Shown here: piece after piece, positions 50,201 through 60,900 of the stretch | Numbering within the stretch: the stretch's first letter is position 1 | Layout of the letters: every line of letters starts with the position of its first letter | DNA from: Nymphalis io | Lineage: Eukaryota > Arthropoda > Insecta > Lepidoptera > Nymphalidae | Assembly: GCF_905147045.1 (NCBI RefSeq) | Contig: NC_065894.1 | Span: 5,741,501 to 5,805,500, forward strand | Reading direction: 5' to 3' | DNA: 64,000 nucleotides | Translations under genes and position numbers: made by a program | The notes under the pieces: model-generated | The model's database searches: none | The model's input: the letters and a program-made list of their open reading frames with translations, nothing else | Told to the model about the DNA's origin: nothing

Positions 50201-52470
50201 GTAATATACAATGTTCCTACGTTGTATATACATTAATGTCTGTACTGGTACTTCAAGGCAGCTGACGTTAAATATTAACTTAAATTGTTAATAATATTTT
50301 TAATTTAGATTTCAAACGTTTTAGATAACTCACATCGTTCTCCGAAGAATTAGCTTTTCGCTTTCTGTTCATTTTCTTTTGTAACGCAGCGGCGAGAACT
50401 GCGCCTCCGTTGACGAGCGACGGTGAATCATTCACGAGTGTGGGACTCGCCGGCCGAGATATTAGCTGACGAGGTTCTAATGGTGGAACTTGAACTGGAA
50501 AAATATATTTTTATTGTCAAAAATCCATTACCGGTTTGATAAAAGAAAAACTTTTAGTGTTTAATTTTGATATGAAAGGCTGGTTTACCTTGAGAAAATG
50601 TATGTAATTGCCTAAAGTAAACCATCAAAGAAGATTCAACAAGAGAATTGTAAAGGTACTGTGTCTGTCTAGTGGTGTTTGGATCAAAATACCAAATATC
50701 TGTTACGACCATATTCATTTAAAAAATATATAAGTCAGATAAGAACCTATTTTATTTATTGTCACATAAAAAACAATTATTATATTAATAAATCCTATCA
50801 ATCAACACAATATAAAAGATTACTAATTACTTACCTACAGTGTAATTAATCTGCAAAAATATGTTAAATGTTTCTCTATGTTCATTGTAATGCAAATTGA
50901 GTGATAACTCGTGGTATGTGTTACTATTGATAAACGTAATATGATAAAAAAATGCTATTGTAATATGGATTATTTGAGTTTGTAGTGTGCCTTAAATTAT
51001 AATCATTTTGCTGCCTAATAATATGAAAGTAGTAGATCCGATTTTGAGTATAAATAAGACGGTGGAATCACCTCCTAGTGCAAGATTAACCAATGGCTTA
51101 TTAAAGGGCTATTAAACATATGCCAAAAAGGCAACTGTACCATCTAAAATTAATTTGAATGCATGTTTTTATATATTATAATAATATAATAATTACATTA
51201 TTGATTAATTTATTTATAAAAATTAAATAAAACATACCAGGAATAATTTTTGGTGTTGAACCATTGAGTGGGGTTTGTATTTTCTCTGGTAATTTTGGTG
51301 TTGTTTGATGGTTCACATTATTTTCTCTATTGCTATTGCTAACAGTTTTCTGATTTTCATTGCAGACAGTTTCATCTGCAGAAAAAATAATAAATTTAGA
51401 TTTATCTATATTTACAATTTTAATAATACTCATTCATTATTTTTCTATAAGAATAATAACGCATCATGTTATTATGGCTCTCATATAAAGAATATTATTT
51501 TATAAAATTTAGATTAGTAACAGTAAGAAACAATATATATGCTAAAATGAAGGCTGAAATACAAAATAAGTCATGCAAAATGCCAATCAAAATATAGTAT
51601 TTCATGCAAAAAAGCCAATATAAAAAACTTTAACTTTAACTGAATCATTTTAACATTCATCACTTATCTATTATATTCATATAAAAAAAATGTTATATAT
51701 TTTCCATGCTATCTTAGGTACAGAAATCAATTGTATGGACCTCTGTGCCATCAATCATTGTACATTATATACAAAATAACAGAAACGAGAACAAATATCA
51801 GATAATTGTAGGTTTTTTGAAACATTATTAAGACAACAAACCAAAATGTGACATGAAGAGCATTAACTAATAGCTAAAACACACATACTAAGAAAATTAG
51901 GCATGACGCCACCTCCAGATCCAATGTGAGTTTTCTTTGGAGTCGTTGTTCCACCAGTTGGTGCGCCATCTCTTCTTGGAAACTGTACCTTTCTTGTGTC
52001 CAGCCATGATTCTCCAACCCACTCGTCCAAACGTTTATTAACTGAAATGAATATTTTCTTCATATTTATATTTGTTTTTTATTAGCACTGTAGCTTATAT
52101 TATTTATTTTATGAATGAAGCATTAAATTTGTTAATTCAATTAATTAATCAACTTATTAATATACAAACAAAAACTTTGTATGTGTAAATACATTTGGAA
52201 ATAAAACACAAGAAAAAGCTTACAGTCAACATAGTGTACATAATATCCTCTTTGTCCTCGAACTTCTTTGATACTTATAATTTCAGCGAGAGGCCAATCA
52301 TCTCCGCCTTGCATTCGAACTGGTAATCGACATCCCTCCACCAACGATGCCTGTGCATAGTAATATGGTATCAGTATACATTATGCTAAAAAATAATATA
52401 ATCGTAACTATTGGTTTACACATACGGCTGAGTCACAAAATGTCGTAATTTCGTCTTCATTTTCAGTCAT
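44249..52470 (-). CDS. Tip60/KAT5 MYST-family histone acetyltransferase
   Basis: Catalytic subunit of the NuA4/Tip60 complex; it acetylates H4 and H2A tails for transcription and DNA repair. Exons in order are 52,426-52,470; 52,224-52,350; 51,889-52,041; 51,238-51,375; 50,334-50,494; 49,850-50,050; 48,997-49,080; 48,726-48,927; 47,704-47,826; 46,199-46,361; 45,600-45,708; 44,249-44,356. They join in phase to 537 residues (fly and human proteins are of similar size). Residues about 17-75 are the chromo-barrel (GYYVHYVDFNKRLDEWV). The linker ends in HDDLVTRMKNIEMIELGRHR and WYFAPYPQ. A C2HC finger (CEFC...ERHLIKC) opens the MYST domain. The catalytic cysteine is in VACILTLPPYQRKGYG, which also has the acetyl-CoA loop, and the catalytic glutamate is in SPEKPLSDLG. 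The end, CLHWTPKDWSKRAKW, is typical. Only the exon 3 donor is ambiguous. Confidence 0.96.
44413..44668 (+). repeat. SINE-C, old copy in Tip60 intron 11
   Basis: Diverged but collinear with SINE-C: ACTCATCACAAATTCTACTG, TTGTTGTGTTTC, GTGAGCCAGTGTAAGTACAG, GGGACATAACATCTTA and the GTCTATGGGCG/GGTGAC end. It is antisense to Tip60. Confidence 0.7.
45213..45266. repeat. Perfect 21-bp-stem hairpin next to a SINE-D head
   Basis: The left arm at 45,213-45,233 begins GGGGGTGGAGCAG and is the exact reverse complement of the right arm at 45,246-45,266; the loop is 12 bases. The hairpin ends one base before the SINE-D copy resumes at its GCCCAGTGG box-A core, so it occupies the place of the SINE's first bases. 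It lies in Tip60 intron 11. Confidence 0.9.
45267..45560 (+). mobile_element. SINE-D in Tip60 intron 11, 5' end replaced by hairpin
   Basis: From GCCCAGTGGTAAGAACGCG it follows the SINE-D consensus: CCGATGATCGTGGGTTCAAA (box B), GTGAGGAAACCTGCATG, ACTGGAGCAGCGTGGTGGAA and CGCAGTGGGACATTCACAGG. The first ten or so bases of the head are missing. It stops about 40 bases short of Tip60 exon 11 and is antisense to that gene. Confidence 0.85.
46400..46650 (+). mobile_element. 3' end of a Jockey/CR1-like LINE with A tail
   Basis: The frame at 46,394-46,582 contains RTAKLWNALPESVFPDRYN and a FKSRVNRFL ending. This is the conserved C-terminal segment after the reverse transcriptase in Jockey/CR1-type LINEs (known of the family, recognised from memory). 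A run of about ten A at 46,641-46,650 closes it. Everything upstream is lost, as in a severely 5'-truncated insertion. It lies in Tip60 intron 9 on the antisense strand. Confidence 0.7.
46749..47075 (+). mobile_element. SINE-A, plus-strand member of an inverted pair
   Basis: It starts within the tRNA-like head just before box B (CTGGGTTCAATTCCC) and is then collinear with the full copy at 42,623-42,939 through GCCCGGAGTCTGGAA and GGCCGCCGTGG to an ATT tail. It is slightly 5'-truncated and pairs with the opposite-strand copy at 47,262-47,628. Confidence 0.88.
47262..47628 (-). mobile_element. SINE-A, minus-strand member of an inverted pair
   Basis: Read on the minus strand it has a complete head with box A (TTGGTCTAGTGGC) and box B (GGGTTCAATTCCC), the body and an ATT tail. 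It is highly similar to the copy 187 bp away in the opposite orientation. Both lie in Tip60 intron 9. Confidence 0.88.
47651..47687. repeat. GT repeat and poly-G beside a Tip60 splice donor
   Basis: A TGTG/TATG microsatellite runs into about 12 to 13 G. On the Tip60 strand this reads poly-C then CA repeats, starting about 15 bases after the intron 9 donor at 47,703. Confidence 0.95.
48213..48528 (-). mobile_element. SINE-D, full length with target duplication, Tip60 intron 8
   Basis: TATGAATTACTTAA occurs at 48,199-48,212 and again at 48,529-48,542, a 14-base target-site duplication. On the minus strand the element reads from a GCCGAGATGGCCCAGTGG head (box A) and CCGATGATCGTGGGTTCAAA (box B) to TGGGACATTCACAG and a short TTTAC-repeat tail. 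It is in the same sense as Tip60. Confidence 0.93.
49351..49625 (-). mobile_element. SINE-B, full length, Tip60 intron 6
   Basis: The reverse-strand copy is nearly identical to the one at 19,061-19,331, with box B GGGTTCGATTCCC and an ATT tail. TTTGATT flanks it at 49,344-49,350 and 49,626-49,632, a probable short target-site duplication. It is in the same sense as Tip60. Confidence 0.88.
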
Positions 52471-53086
52471 TATGGAAATAGTTTATATTTTTGTGATTAA
52501 AACTACATTAAATCTCCCTTGTTTTACAATAAATTGTCAAACTATTTTGACATCAGTCAATGGTATGACAACTGACAGTTGAGTTGATTAGTTTATTGTT
52601 TTTGAATTTTTTGTGTTAAGGTGTTTGTTTCAACGAGAATTAAAAATTGCAAATATCTAATGTCTTGCTTTTTAAAATCGTGCATATAAAGAAATCTAAT
52701 AATTAAAATTCATCGTGTTGAATAAGAAAGCATGATGAAATAAAAAGGTTTCGTTGTATTTGTATAGGACAGAATGTTTCTTGTTTGTACTTGTAAAAGA
52801 CAAATTCAATTATTAAAAAATATAATTTATTATAATATATAAATCATTTTATAACCACAAAATCCATCCGTAACATATTCGTCATAAAAAAATTTAGTAT
52901 ATTATTATTCATTTATTAAATTGTTCTCTTCTCTTAGCAATTGGCAATACTGTTTCTAACCTCAAATTTTCCTCAATTTCAATTCTGTAAGTTAAAAAAT
53001 AGTTTATAATTTTCCTCTAACTAAAACTATAGGCTGTGAAAATTTAAAACAATTATTTATCTAAACTTTTATTCATAAATATAAAA
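52471..53086. promoter_or_regulatory. Shared promoter region between Tip60 and Tim9
   Basis: The two start codons point away from each other across 616 bp, so both 5' UTRs and promoters must lie here. Core motifs are not obvious in this AT-rich stretch. Head-to-head housekeeping genes often share a bidirectional promoter, but this is an inference from the layout. Confidence 0.5.
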
Positions 53087-54194
53087 ATGGCTGCCTCAGC
53101 ACAAATGATGAGTGAAGCGGATCAAATAAAAACGGTAATCTACTGTTTTCTTAAAACAAATACATAATTTGATGTAAACACCTTTACATAATTACACTTT
53201 TATATTATTTATAAAATGTGCTATGTTTTTCAGTTCAAAGAATTTCTGGTACAATACAACAAACTATCAGAACTTTGTTTTAATGACTGTATTCATGACT
53301 TTACTTCGAGAAATCTTCGACCCTCTGAGGTATTTATTAATTAATATATATTTATTATACTTCAATGACACAAGATTTTCTTTTTCTTTTATTTGTTATA
53401 TTATTATGCAATTGTTATAAAATATTTGCTAAATCAAATCTTAAATTGGAACCATTTATCAACTTTAATATACTACTATTAATTTATATAATATTTCTAA
53501 CAATAGCAACTTCCCCCAAAAATTATTATATTAAAAAAATACCTCAATAGCACTAATGGTTTAAGTCATTTTATGATTCTTACCTCTTGTTACTTTTATA
53601 CATCCTCTTAGCATATTTTTAATTTGAGGTGGAAAATAGGAATAATAGTATATCACAATGACCAAGCCGAGATGGCCCAGTGGTAAACGCGTGAATATTA
53701 ACCGATGATCATGGGTTCAAATACGGGCAAGCACCACTGATTTTCATGTGCTTAATTTGTCATTATAAATCATCTCGTGCTTGATGGTGAAAGAAAACAT
53801 TGTGAGGAAACAAGCATGTGTCTAATTTCACTGAAATTCTGCCACAAGTGTATTTCACCAACCTGCATGGGAGCAGCGTGGTGGAACAAGCTCCAAACCT
53901 TCTTCTCATAAAGGGAGCGAGGCCTTAGCCTAGCAGTGGGACATACACAGGCTATTAACTGTATATCACCATAGCTTAGGAAGTATTAATTGAGGGAAAT
54001 AAAAGTGTATAACAAAATATATTAATGTAATAGTAATAAATATTAATTTTATATTACAGGATAAGTGCACAATCAACTGTATGGACAAGTATTTGCGAAC
54101 AAATCAACGTGTCTCACAGAGATTCCATGAATTCCAGATGATAGCTAATGAGAATATGATTGCTTTAGCTCAGAAATCTGGCAATCCTAGCTAA
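53087..54194 (+). CDS. Tim9, small Tim chaperone of mitochondrial import
   Basis: Tim9 forms a hexamer with Tim10 in the mitochondrial intermembrane space and carries hydrophobic carrier proteins to the TIM22 inner-membrane translocase. Exons are 53,087-53,134, 53,234-53,329 and 54,060-54,194; all junctions are phase 0 with GT-AG ends, giving 92 residues (human Tim9 has 89). The twin CX3C motif is CFNDC at about residues 31-35 and CTINC at 51-55, which form two internal disulphides. The helix after it, YLRTNQRVSQRFHEFQMIAN, is characteristic of Tim9 and separates it from Tim10, Tim8 and Tim13. There is no cleavable presequence, as expected for a Mia40-imported protein. The start sits in a good context (AAAATGG). 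Intron 2 (730 bp) holds a SINE-D copy. The gene is divergent from Tip60. Confidence 0.95.
53663..53960 (+). mobile_element. SINE-D, full length, Tim9 intron 2
   Basis: It starts GCCGAGATGGCCCAGTGG, has CCGATGATCATGGGTTCAAA (box B), GGAGCAGCGTGGTGGAACAA and ends GGACATACACAGGC. GTATATCAC occurs before (from 53,648) and after (from 53,961), an imperfect target-site duplication. It is in the same sense as Tim9. Confidence 0.87.
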
Positions 54195-54255
54195 GGTTCC
54201 ATTATATATGTTAGTATTAATTTATTCTATTAGTGTTTTTGTTTGAATGTTGTCA

Positions 54256-54261
54256 AATAAA
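54256..54261 (+). terminator. Tim9 polyadenylation signal
   Basis: AATAAA 62 bases after the Tim9 stop, followed by a GT-rich stretch (TGTTGTT). This is a good match to a short 3' UTR. Confidence 0.6.
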
Positions 54262-55860
54262 ATGTTGTTAAACATTCGGTTATTTACATTAATAAATCTT
54301 TGTTGCTTCTTGAATTCACCAGTGTAAAAGAAAGTTGACTATAGTAAAGAAGTACTAAACTTTAAAGCACTCACAATAGTAATTGCTTTGACAATGCATT
54401 TTACAAAACCCCAGTGTCGAGTCAAGGTATAGACAATGAATCAAATACGATTCACTTGCTTACCTAATTTTATTAAACCATTAAACTACTACAATTGAAA
54501 AATATTTGAAATTTATAATGCCAGACATAAGCTAATAAAACTCTTTTTGAAAACATCTGCTTGCATCCTATTCTCTAAGAATTTTTACACTGTGGTGCTA
54601 TGAGGCATTTTTGTATTTTAGTCTAAAGGGCTACTGTAAACCTGGTTAAAGGGCGGCTGAGTATATGTTAGGTTTCTTTTTCGAACTGGTGGTAGTTTCT
54701 AGTTTGACTATCAATAAGTAAGTGTAATGCTTCCATGTTGAATAAAATATTTTGATTCTGTTTTGATTTTCAAAGATAATCAAAATAATAATAAATACAA
54801 AACAATTTATAATTTCATACAATGCCACAGTTATTAGAGCTGAAATATGAACAAGAAACACGGCTACAAACATAAGAGTATGTCACATTTCCAAATGTTG
54901 TAGCTTTAAAACCCAAATGGTCACTATCGTACCACTCTTCACTAATATATAGGTATATTCTCATACATAATATGTATGTTGTTGGTCGTCAAGTGACGAA
55001 ACAGTATTCTTTATGTATTATATATATATATATATATTTTATATTTAAATGTGTGAACTGGGCTATTTTGTGGTATTAGTAGTAATTCAATTGACAATTT
55101 TTTTAGTAAACCTTTTATTTGTCTATTTCTTACAATAATATATTTTGTATTTAAAATAAAACAAAAACATTTTAACTTTTTAATTTAGAATTGAGTGAAA
55201 AAGATGCAAACGTTATTTATTTTAAAATTTGGAAATGATAACTACGAAAGATTGTTGTGACATATTCTTGGTAGTTTTTGCTACCTAAGTTAATTTTAGA
55301 ACAATAATCTTTTGATAATGGCACGACATGTTTCAGTTGCCGAAATAAACTGTATGAGTTTTTATTTACGTTTCTATATGTTGGAAGCGTAGATATTGAA
55401 TATTTTTGTTAACATCAATCACTAAAGCGCGCGAAAACCAATTCTAAATTATTTTTAAATCTTAAATCACTGAATAGGGAAAATATTTCACCCTATTGAT
55501 CTTTAGGATTCAAATTAGGAAAGTTTGAAGAATATGCTAAAGCAAAGCAGTAAAATGTCTATGGGTTCATCTTAATATATTTGATCCTGCCACCATTGTA
55601 TCAACAAATTGCGCGATGGAGGAATGTTGGAATAAGGTTCAAAACTTTTCAAAACTCTAGGCTTTGCCCAGCAGTAGTTTTTTTAATTTATTTACGTTAC
55701 GTTAGCTTGGCATATGAGATGCAGTATATTACATCTACAAAACCTTAACTTCAGGATATTTTTTCCTCCAAATCCTTGAAATAAAAATATTTCTATTGTA
55801 GTCTGTAATAATTATTTATTAGGGTCATAGGTAATTTGATTAGGACAAAGTCATATTCAA
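54262..55860. other. Intergenic between Tim9 and the Cys-rich gene
   Basis: AT-rich. It holds a short (TA)n run at about 55,019-55,037 and a worn SINE-D piece at 55,590-55,690. The 75-codon minus-strand frame at 54,646-54,873 is hydrophobic by composition but lacks splice context or a known motif. Confidence 0.5.
55590..55690 (+). repeat. SINE-D 3' fragment, worn
   Basis: The order of CCACCATTGTATCAAC, GCGCGATGGAGGAATGTTGGAA, AAGGTTCAAAAC and AGGCTTTGCCCAGCAGTAG follows the SINE-D 3' part, with many changes. Confidence 0.5.
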
Positions 55861-55863
55861 AAG

Positions 55864-55869
55864 TTTATT
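55864..55869 (-). terminator. Candidate poly-A signal of the Cys-rich gene
   Basis: AATAAA on the minus strand, about 140 bases after the stop at 56,008. It is the nearest exact match downstream. Confidence 0.35.
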
Positions 55870-56007
55870 ACTTTATAATAATAATTGTTGAAATCAACTA
55901 GTGTGCAACTGAAGTTCATTTAAAATAAATATAAAAAAGGAAAATACTATTAATCTTATATAAGACAATAAATTGTTGATAATTCAATTACATTTCTAGA
56001 ATGTTTC

Positions 56008-57006
56008 TCAAGTCTTTTTATATGAGGCTTTACTCTCTGTCCGACATGTCATACATAACACACTCTTTTTTGTGCATGGCTTTGGACATCTCTGTTCTGG
56101 AGGAGTAAAGTCTAAAACGAATGAGGACTGGGAACTTGTGTAATCAAAATGGTAATCGTTGAACTTTGCTTCCACACTGAATTTCGCTGCGGTCGTTAAA
56201 TTGTCATTGTCGTCTGTATTTAAGACATACTTTAGTGGATATGGTCCTGAAGGAGCATTGCTGACATTCGAAGGCTTAGTGCAAATACTGTATTGCCCTC
56301 CATGTCTTATGATCCTAATTAAGGGTTGTGTGCTACAGGCAGGAGCTTTGCAACATGATGTAGATGAGGGGCAAACCGCTATACATTTTGGCGGCATACA
56401 ACAAGGCTTGGAACATGGCGTTCGGGAACAACTTGAAGGACACGATGGACAGTCACTTGATTTCATGCAATTATGTTGTTCAATTCTTTTGAGAACTTGG
56501 CAGGATATGTGTCCAGGTCGCCAGCCGCAGCGCAACTAAAAATGGAACTCTTTATTTCATGCTATAAAGCGAAAAAATAATATTTTATGGTAAAACATGA
56601 ACCTGATGTTCTGGTGCATCCTTTGCTGTGTAGAGCCATCCCATATGTTTCGGGATGGGACCCGGTTTGACTTCGACTTTTCTTAAACATCGATGTTTCG
56701 GTAGGTCGCAACGACCCAAACAACTTACTGAAGATTTATTGGCTATAGTAAAAAAAAAAACAATCGATTATTATGATAATACGAAGACAAGGCCTACATG
56801 AAAGACAATATGGCTGTGAGAGATGACCAGTGCATCGACGGAGGATTTGATTAGAAATTTAGATGGAAAAAAATAAATACACCAATAATTAGGAAAAGAG
56901 AAAACAAATGATTAAAATATAAAATTTAAAAAGTACCTAATAGATAAATTATTCAAATTCTAGAAATTAATGACTTACATCTACCGGGCTTACAACAGCA
57001 CGCCAT
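56008..57006 (-). CDS. Cysteine-rich protein of unknown function
   Basis: I do not recognise this gene. Coding exons are 56,979-57,006, 56,603-56,742 and 56,008-56,535; the junction phases (1, then 0) fit exactly and give 231 residues. A 5' noncoding exon probably ends at the GTAAGT donor at 57,119 and splices to 57,022. The protein starts MACCCKPGR and has 25 cysteines (11%). Twelve fall in residues 79-123 in a Pro/Ser-rich run with pairs such as KPCCMPPKC and SCCKAPAC; further ones are CLGRC (17-21) and CPKPC near the end. There is no signal peptide or membrane segment, so it is probably intracellular. The middle (about 124-205) is low in Cys and ends acidic-aromatic. Cys/Pro-rich cytosolic proteins of this kind can be sperm-structure or metal-binding proteins, but that is speculation. 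It sits between Tim9 and a UGT, on the UGT strand. Confidence 0.8.
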
Positions 57007-57119
57007 TTCTGAAATAGGCGACCTAAAGAATAATAATAGAAATTATTTATCGTATTTATTCTTAAAAGTTAAGTACCTATACTAAAAATTCGGTGTTTTC
57101 ATTTAGTTCAAAACTTACC

Positions 57120-57989
57120 TCCTTTTATGGTGTTAGGGTAGATGAAGCTTTTTTTCTTTTGCCATGTTTGCTGAAGCAGAATTCTGCTTATCTTACATTT
57201 TAATAATGATTAGATTATTGAATATAGTTAATATTCAAATATATTGTAACGTGTATATCAAAAATGAAATGCCAAAAATGACAACTCCATAATTTTCTAA
57301 ATTATGTAGAACACAAAATCAAATTAATCAATTATTCTTTATGGCCTGTTCTTCTCGTGAATTTAAAAAATACTATACAAATGAAGATACTTTTTGTATG
57401 TATAATAAGTGTTTATTTTTATGATATATTGATATATTTTGATCAAAGTTTAGATCAAAGATAGATAGATTTTAATGTAATTAAGATGCAAATTTAGGAA
57501 TTGTAACCCATAATAAAACTAATTTGAGGTTTAAAAGTATAAAATTAAGTCTTAAATAACTATACAAAGGAATTAATTTGGAAGTGTCTTTCAAAGTAAC
57601 TGCTTATCTTTAAGTTAATATAATATGGCTAGTTAACAAAACCATAGTAACCATGTTTTTATTTTAGACTAGGTAGTATTTTAATTATTATTAGGGCTAC
57701 CTAATAATAAAAATATTTTATATGTATAATTCGAATAGACCGCGGGTTTTGCTAGTTGTAAATAAAGTTACTCATAATTATTTGTTACTTTATTACATAC
57801 CAAAAATAATTTATACGAGGTAAAAAAATACAGCATCCATTGAATTAAGTTTCATTAGGCTTTTTTAAAGTCACATATTTTGCTAATACGTACTTCTTAA
57901 TTAATGATAAATCCTATTTCATCATCTTATTTTGGCTTCGTAATTTCTTCATATATCATATATAAATAATTAGTTATTTCTTTAGAAGA
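57120..57989. other. Between the Cys-rich gene and the UGT 3' end
   Basis: It holds the Cys-rich gene promoter and the UGT 3' UTR. A minus-strand AATAAA at 57,789-57,794 is a candidate UGT poly-A signal, about 196 bases after the stop. A possible Helitron-end look-alike (ACCGCGGG...GCTAGT) lies near 57,740-57,760. Confidence 0.4.
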
Positions 57990-60900
57990 TCATTCACGCT
58001 TAGATCTTTTCTTGTTTTTGTTCTTGCTAGGATGTTCTTGGTTTGTGCTATTTGTTTTTCTGTTTTTGCTACATAGCGCGAACACAATACATTTTAACAT
58101 ATATATTGTTAATAGTAATGCCATAGCAAAAATGCCAATGACGTCTAAATTATAGTATTGATAACAAGGTATATCAGCGGCAGCAGTCCTAAATGTCATG
58201 TTAGGATAACGGGCAGCGAATTCTGTCCAGTAAATTGCTGTATCCAGAGGAGGCATGGGGCGGTCATGCCATGCCTTTGATAATAATTTTGCATTTTTTC
58301 GGAACCTGTAAGAGTATTTATTAAGTAGTCTTAATGTGCATTTATGAGAAAAATACTTTGTATTTATAAAACATTAAATAAAATTGTATTTTTCAATTTA
58401 AAATTAATTATTTTCTGTAAATAGGTATTGGGTTTTTCATAACTTTATTAAGAAATACTATTTTTAGTTCTTACTTACGTCGGATCTAAAACCTTTTTAA
58501 AGGCAGTGACTAGATTATCTTTCGTTAAGTCTTTGATCTGTAGCTGTACTCCAAGTCCACTTTCTTCGATAGCAGCGGCATTAGCTGGCTGATCACCAAT
58601 CACAGGCATTGCTACCATTGGCACTCCAAAATGTATTGCTTCTGTCGTACTGCCCATCCCAGCATGTGATAGGAATGCTAAAGTTTTGGGATGTCCTGAA
58701 AACATTTTACTTAATTAACATAATATGTAATTATGAGTTTTTAGCAGATCAATTAATTAACATGAGAAATATTTGTCTGACTCATGACTGTTGCATTGTC
58801 TTATATAGCTACCATAGTGTTCAACCATTTACAAAAGTTACATATGCAAATTCCTATCCTATCTGAAATGAACTCTTAAATTATTTACAAGGAGATTTTA
58901 CTCGAATGCACAATACATTTAATTTAATTTGCATGAATATAAACTGTGACTACATTCTAACTTTGCGTTGAATGATTGCGCTGAAGTCATAAATATTCGT
59001 ACTCTCCTAACATAGACAGTCTTTTGTTTGTTTTGGTCTGTTGGGTTTTTAATAGTTTGTACGCATGCTTTTTAATTCAAGTACCTACTATAATTTTGAT
59101 TATAAAATATCATCTCCTTAGGTCGAATTTAAGGCAAAGGGATTGAGGAAGAGAGGGTAGAATTTAATATTTTATAGCACTGCAAATGCTCACCTAATAT
59201 ATCCACCTGTGGCAACCAGTTTGAAAGATAAAGTTTATTTTTGTTCAATAACATATTTTCATTTTCCCATTTCCATATAAATCTCTGTGGGAGTTCTGCG
59301 ATTGCTTCTAAAACAGCTTTGACCTTATCTTCTGGCATTGTAGAGCTTCTGACGACAGAGCCAAAACTAATGTATACTACACCATGTTCTGCTTCTTCGA
59401 TGAATTTCAGCAAATCCTTTAAATAATTAATTTCATTTTATTAATAAAAAACAAAAAAAAAACTTTTAAAAACTATATCTAATTAAATAATGTCTATTAT
59501 GTAATAAGCAGTAAGTGAAAAGAATGTGAAATTCAGGATGAAAATTCAGGCATCTCTACAAACTCGCAGATAGTTTTGAAGTAAGCTCGAAATCCTTCTT
59601 TAACAGGAGGTGGCATTTTCTTAAAAGTTAGAAAAGATTACCTGAGGGTGAGGCGTATGTATTGATTTCGGTATATCGAATTTTAATTTCAAGTAGAATA
59701 CGATATTCAATATATAATCTCTTGATGATCATGATTTATTTTTAAAATTATAAATATATTGTCGCCAGGCTTTAGAGAAGAATTCATTTTGCAAATGTAC
59801 CAGTTAAACCCAGCGGAACACTGCACTTTCCAGATTATTTTTTGCACTGCAGCTTGTTCTTGTGCTTTTAAACAATATGGACGTAAAATAATATAAATAA
59901 TATATATATACAAAAAATCAAATTGTTTTATATATATATATATATATATATTAGTTTAGTGGTTAGAACACGTGAATCTTAACCGATGATCGTAGGCTTA
60001 AACCCGGGCAACTGAATTTTTATGTGTTTAATTGGTGTTTATAATTCATCTCGTGCTTGCCGGTAAAGGAAAACGTCGTGAGGAAACCTGCATGTGTCTA
60101 ATTTCATTGAAATTCTGCCACATGTGTATTCTACCAACCCGCATTGGAGCAGCGTGGCGGAATAAGCTCCAAACCTTCTCCTCAAAAAGGAGAAGAGACT
60201 ATTAGGAGAGAGTAATATTAGTTTAGATATAGAAAAGTGCATGCCGCTAAAACTTAGTTTTCTTTGGGAATTTTTTGTATCTATTATCGTTGTGTGTGCG
60301 ACGGCCTGCGATTTGGAGTAACTCATTTCAGTCTAGTTAGTTTTTCATTACTAATTTTAAATTTAAAACTGAATGATTAAATAGTTCCAAAAGTAAAATT
60401 ACACTCTTATTAGATAATCATATTGAAGTACGTTGTAGGCCATAACATATATTTTTCTATGTAACTTATTTCAATTCCTATTCATTCCTTTTCAACTTGT
60501 ACTTGTATTTTAATAAATATATCTTTAATATATTTCAAGTTTCAACGTCTGACCCACATGCACTTTCACATGCAGTGATAAAGCTGAGCTTAGACTACGA
60601 TAAAATGTCAGACATTAATTTCTTTACTGTTCAAACCTAAACATTTTCTTTTGCCTGGCCCAATGGTCGGAACTTTTGTCGTAGCTGTTTACACTTAGTG
60701 CAGCGGCTATAACTGCTTATACTGCAATTAAACAACGACGTAAGTAAACGTAAAACAAGTACATCTTATTTTTCTTAAACACTATAAGGCTTTGGTGGAA
60801 CTCATTTCTAGCAGTATTGTGTAGGAGTGTATAGAAATATGTCGAACGTGTTTGGGAACTCGGCAACCGCCAGAGATTTTCGGACAAAATGTGTTTACAC

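Noticed and set aside
49662..50233. Long open frames on both strands over the GC-rich Tip60 exon
   Set aside because: They arise because GC-rich DNA lacks stop codons. Only the frame joining neighbouring exons with correct splice phase gives Tip60 sequence; the Arg-rich alternatives are shadows.
53223..53550. Open frames overlapping Tim9 exon 2 and intron 2
   Set aside because: They are alternative readings of the exon plus AT-rich intron; the spliced Tim9 frame explains the region.
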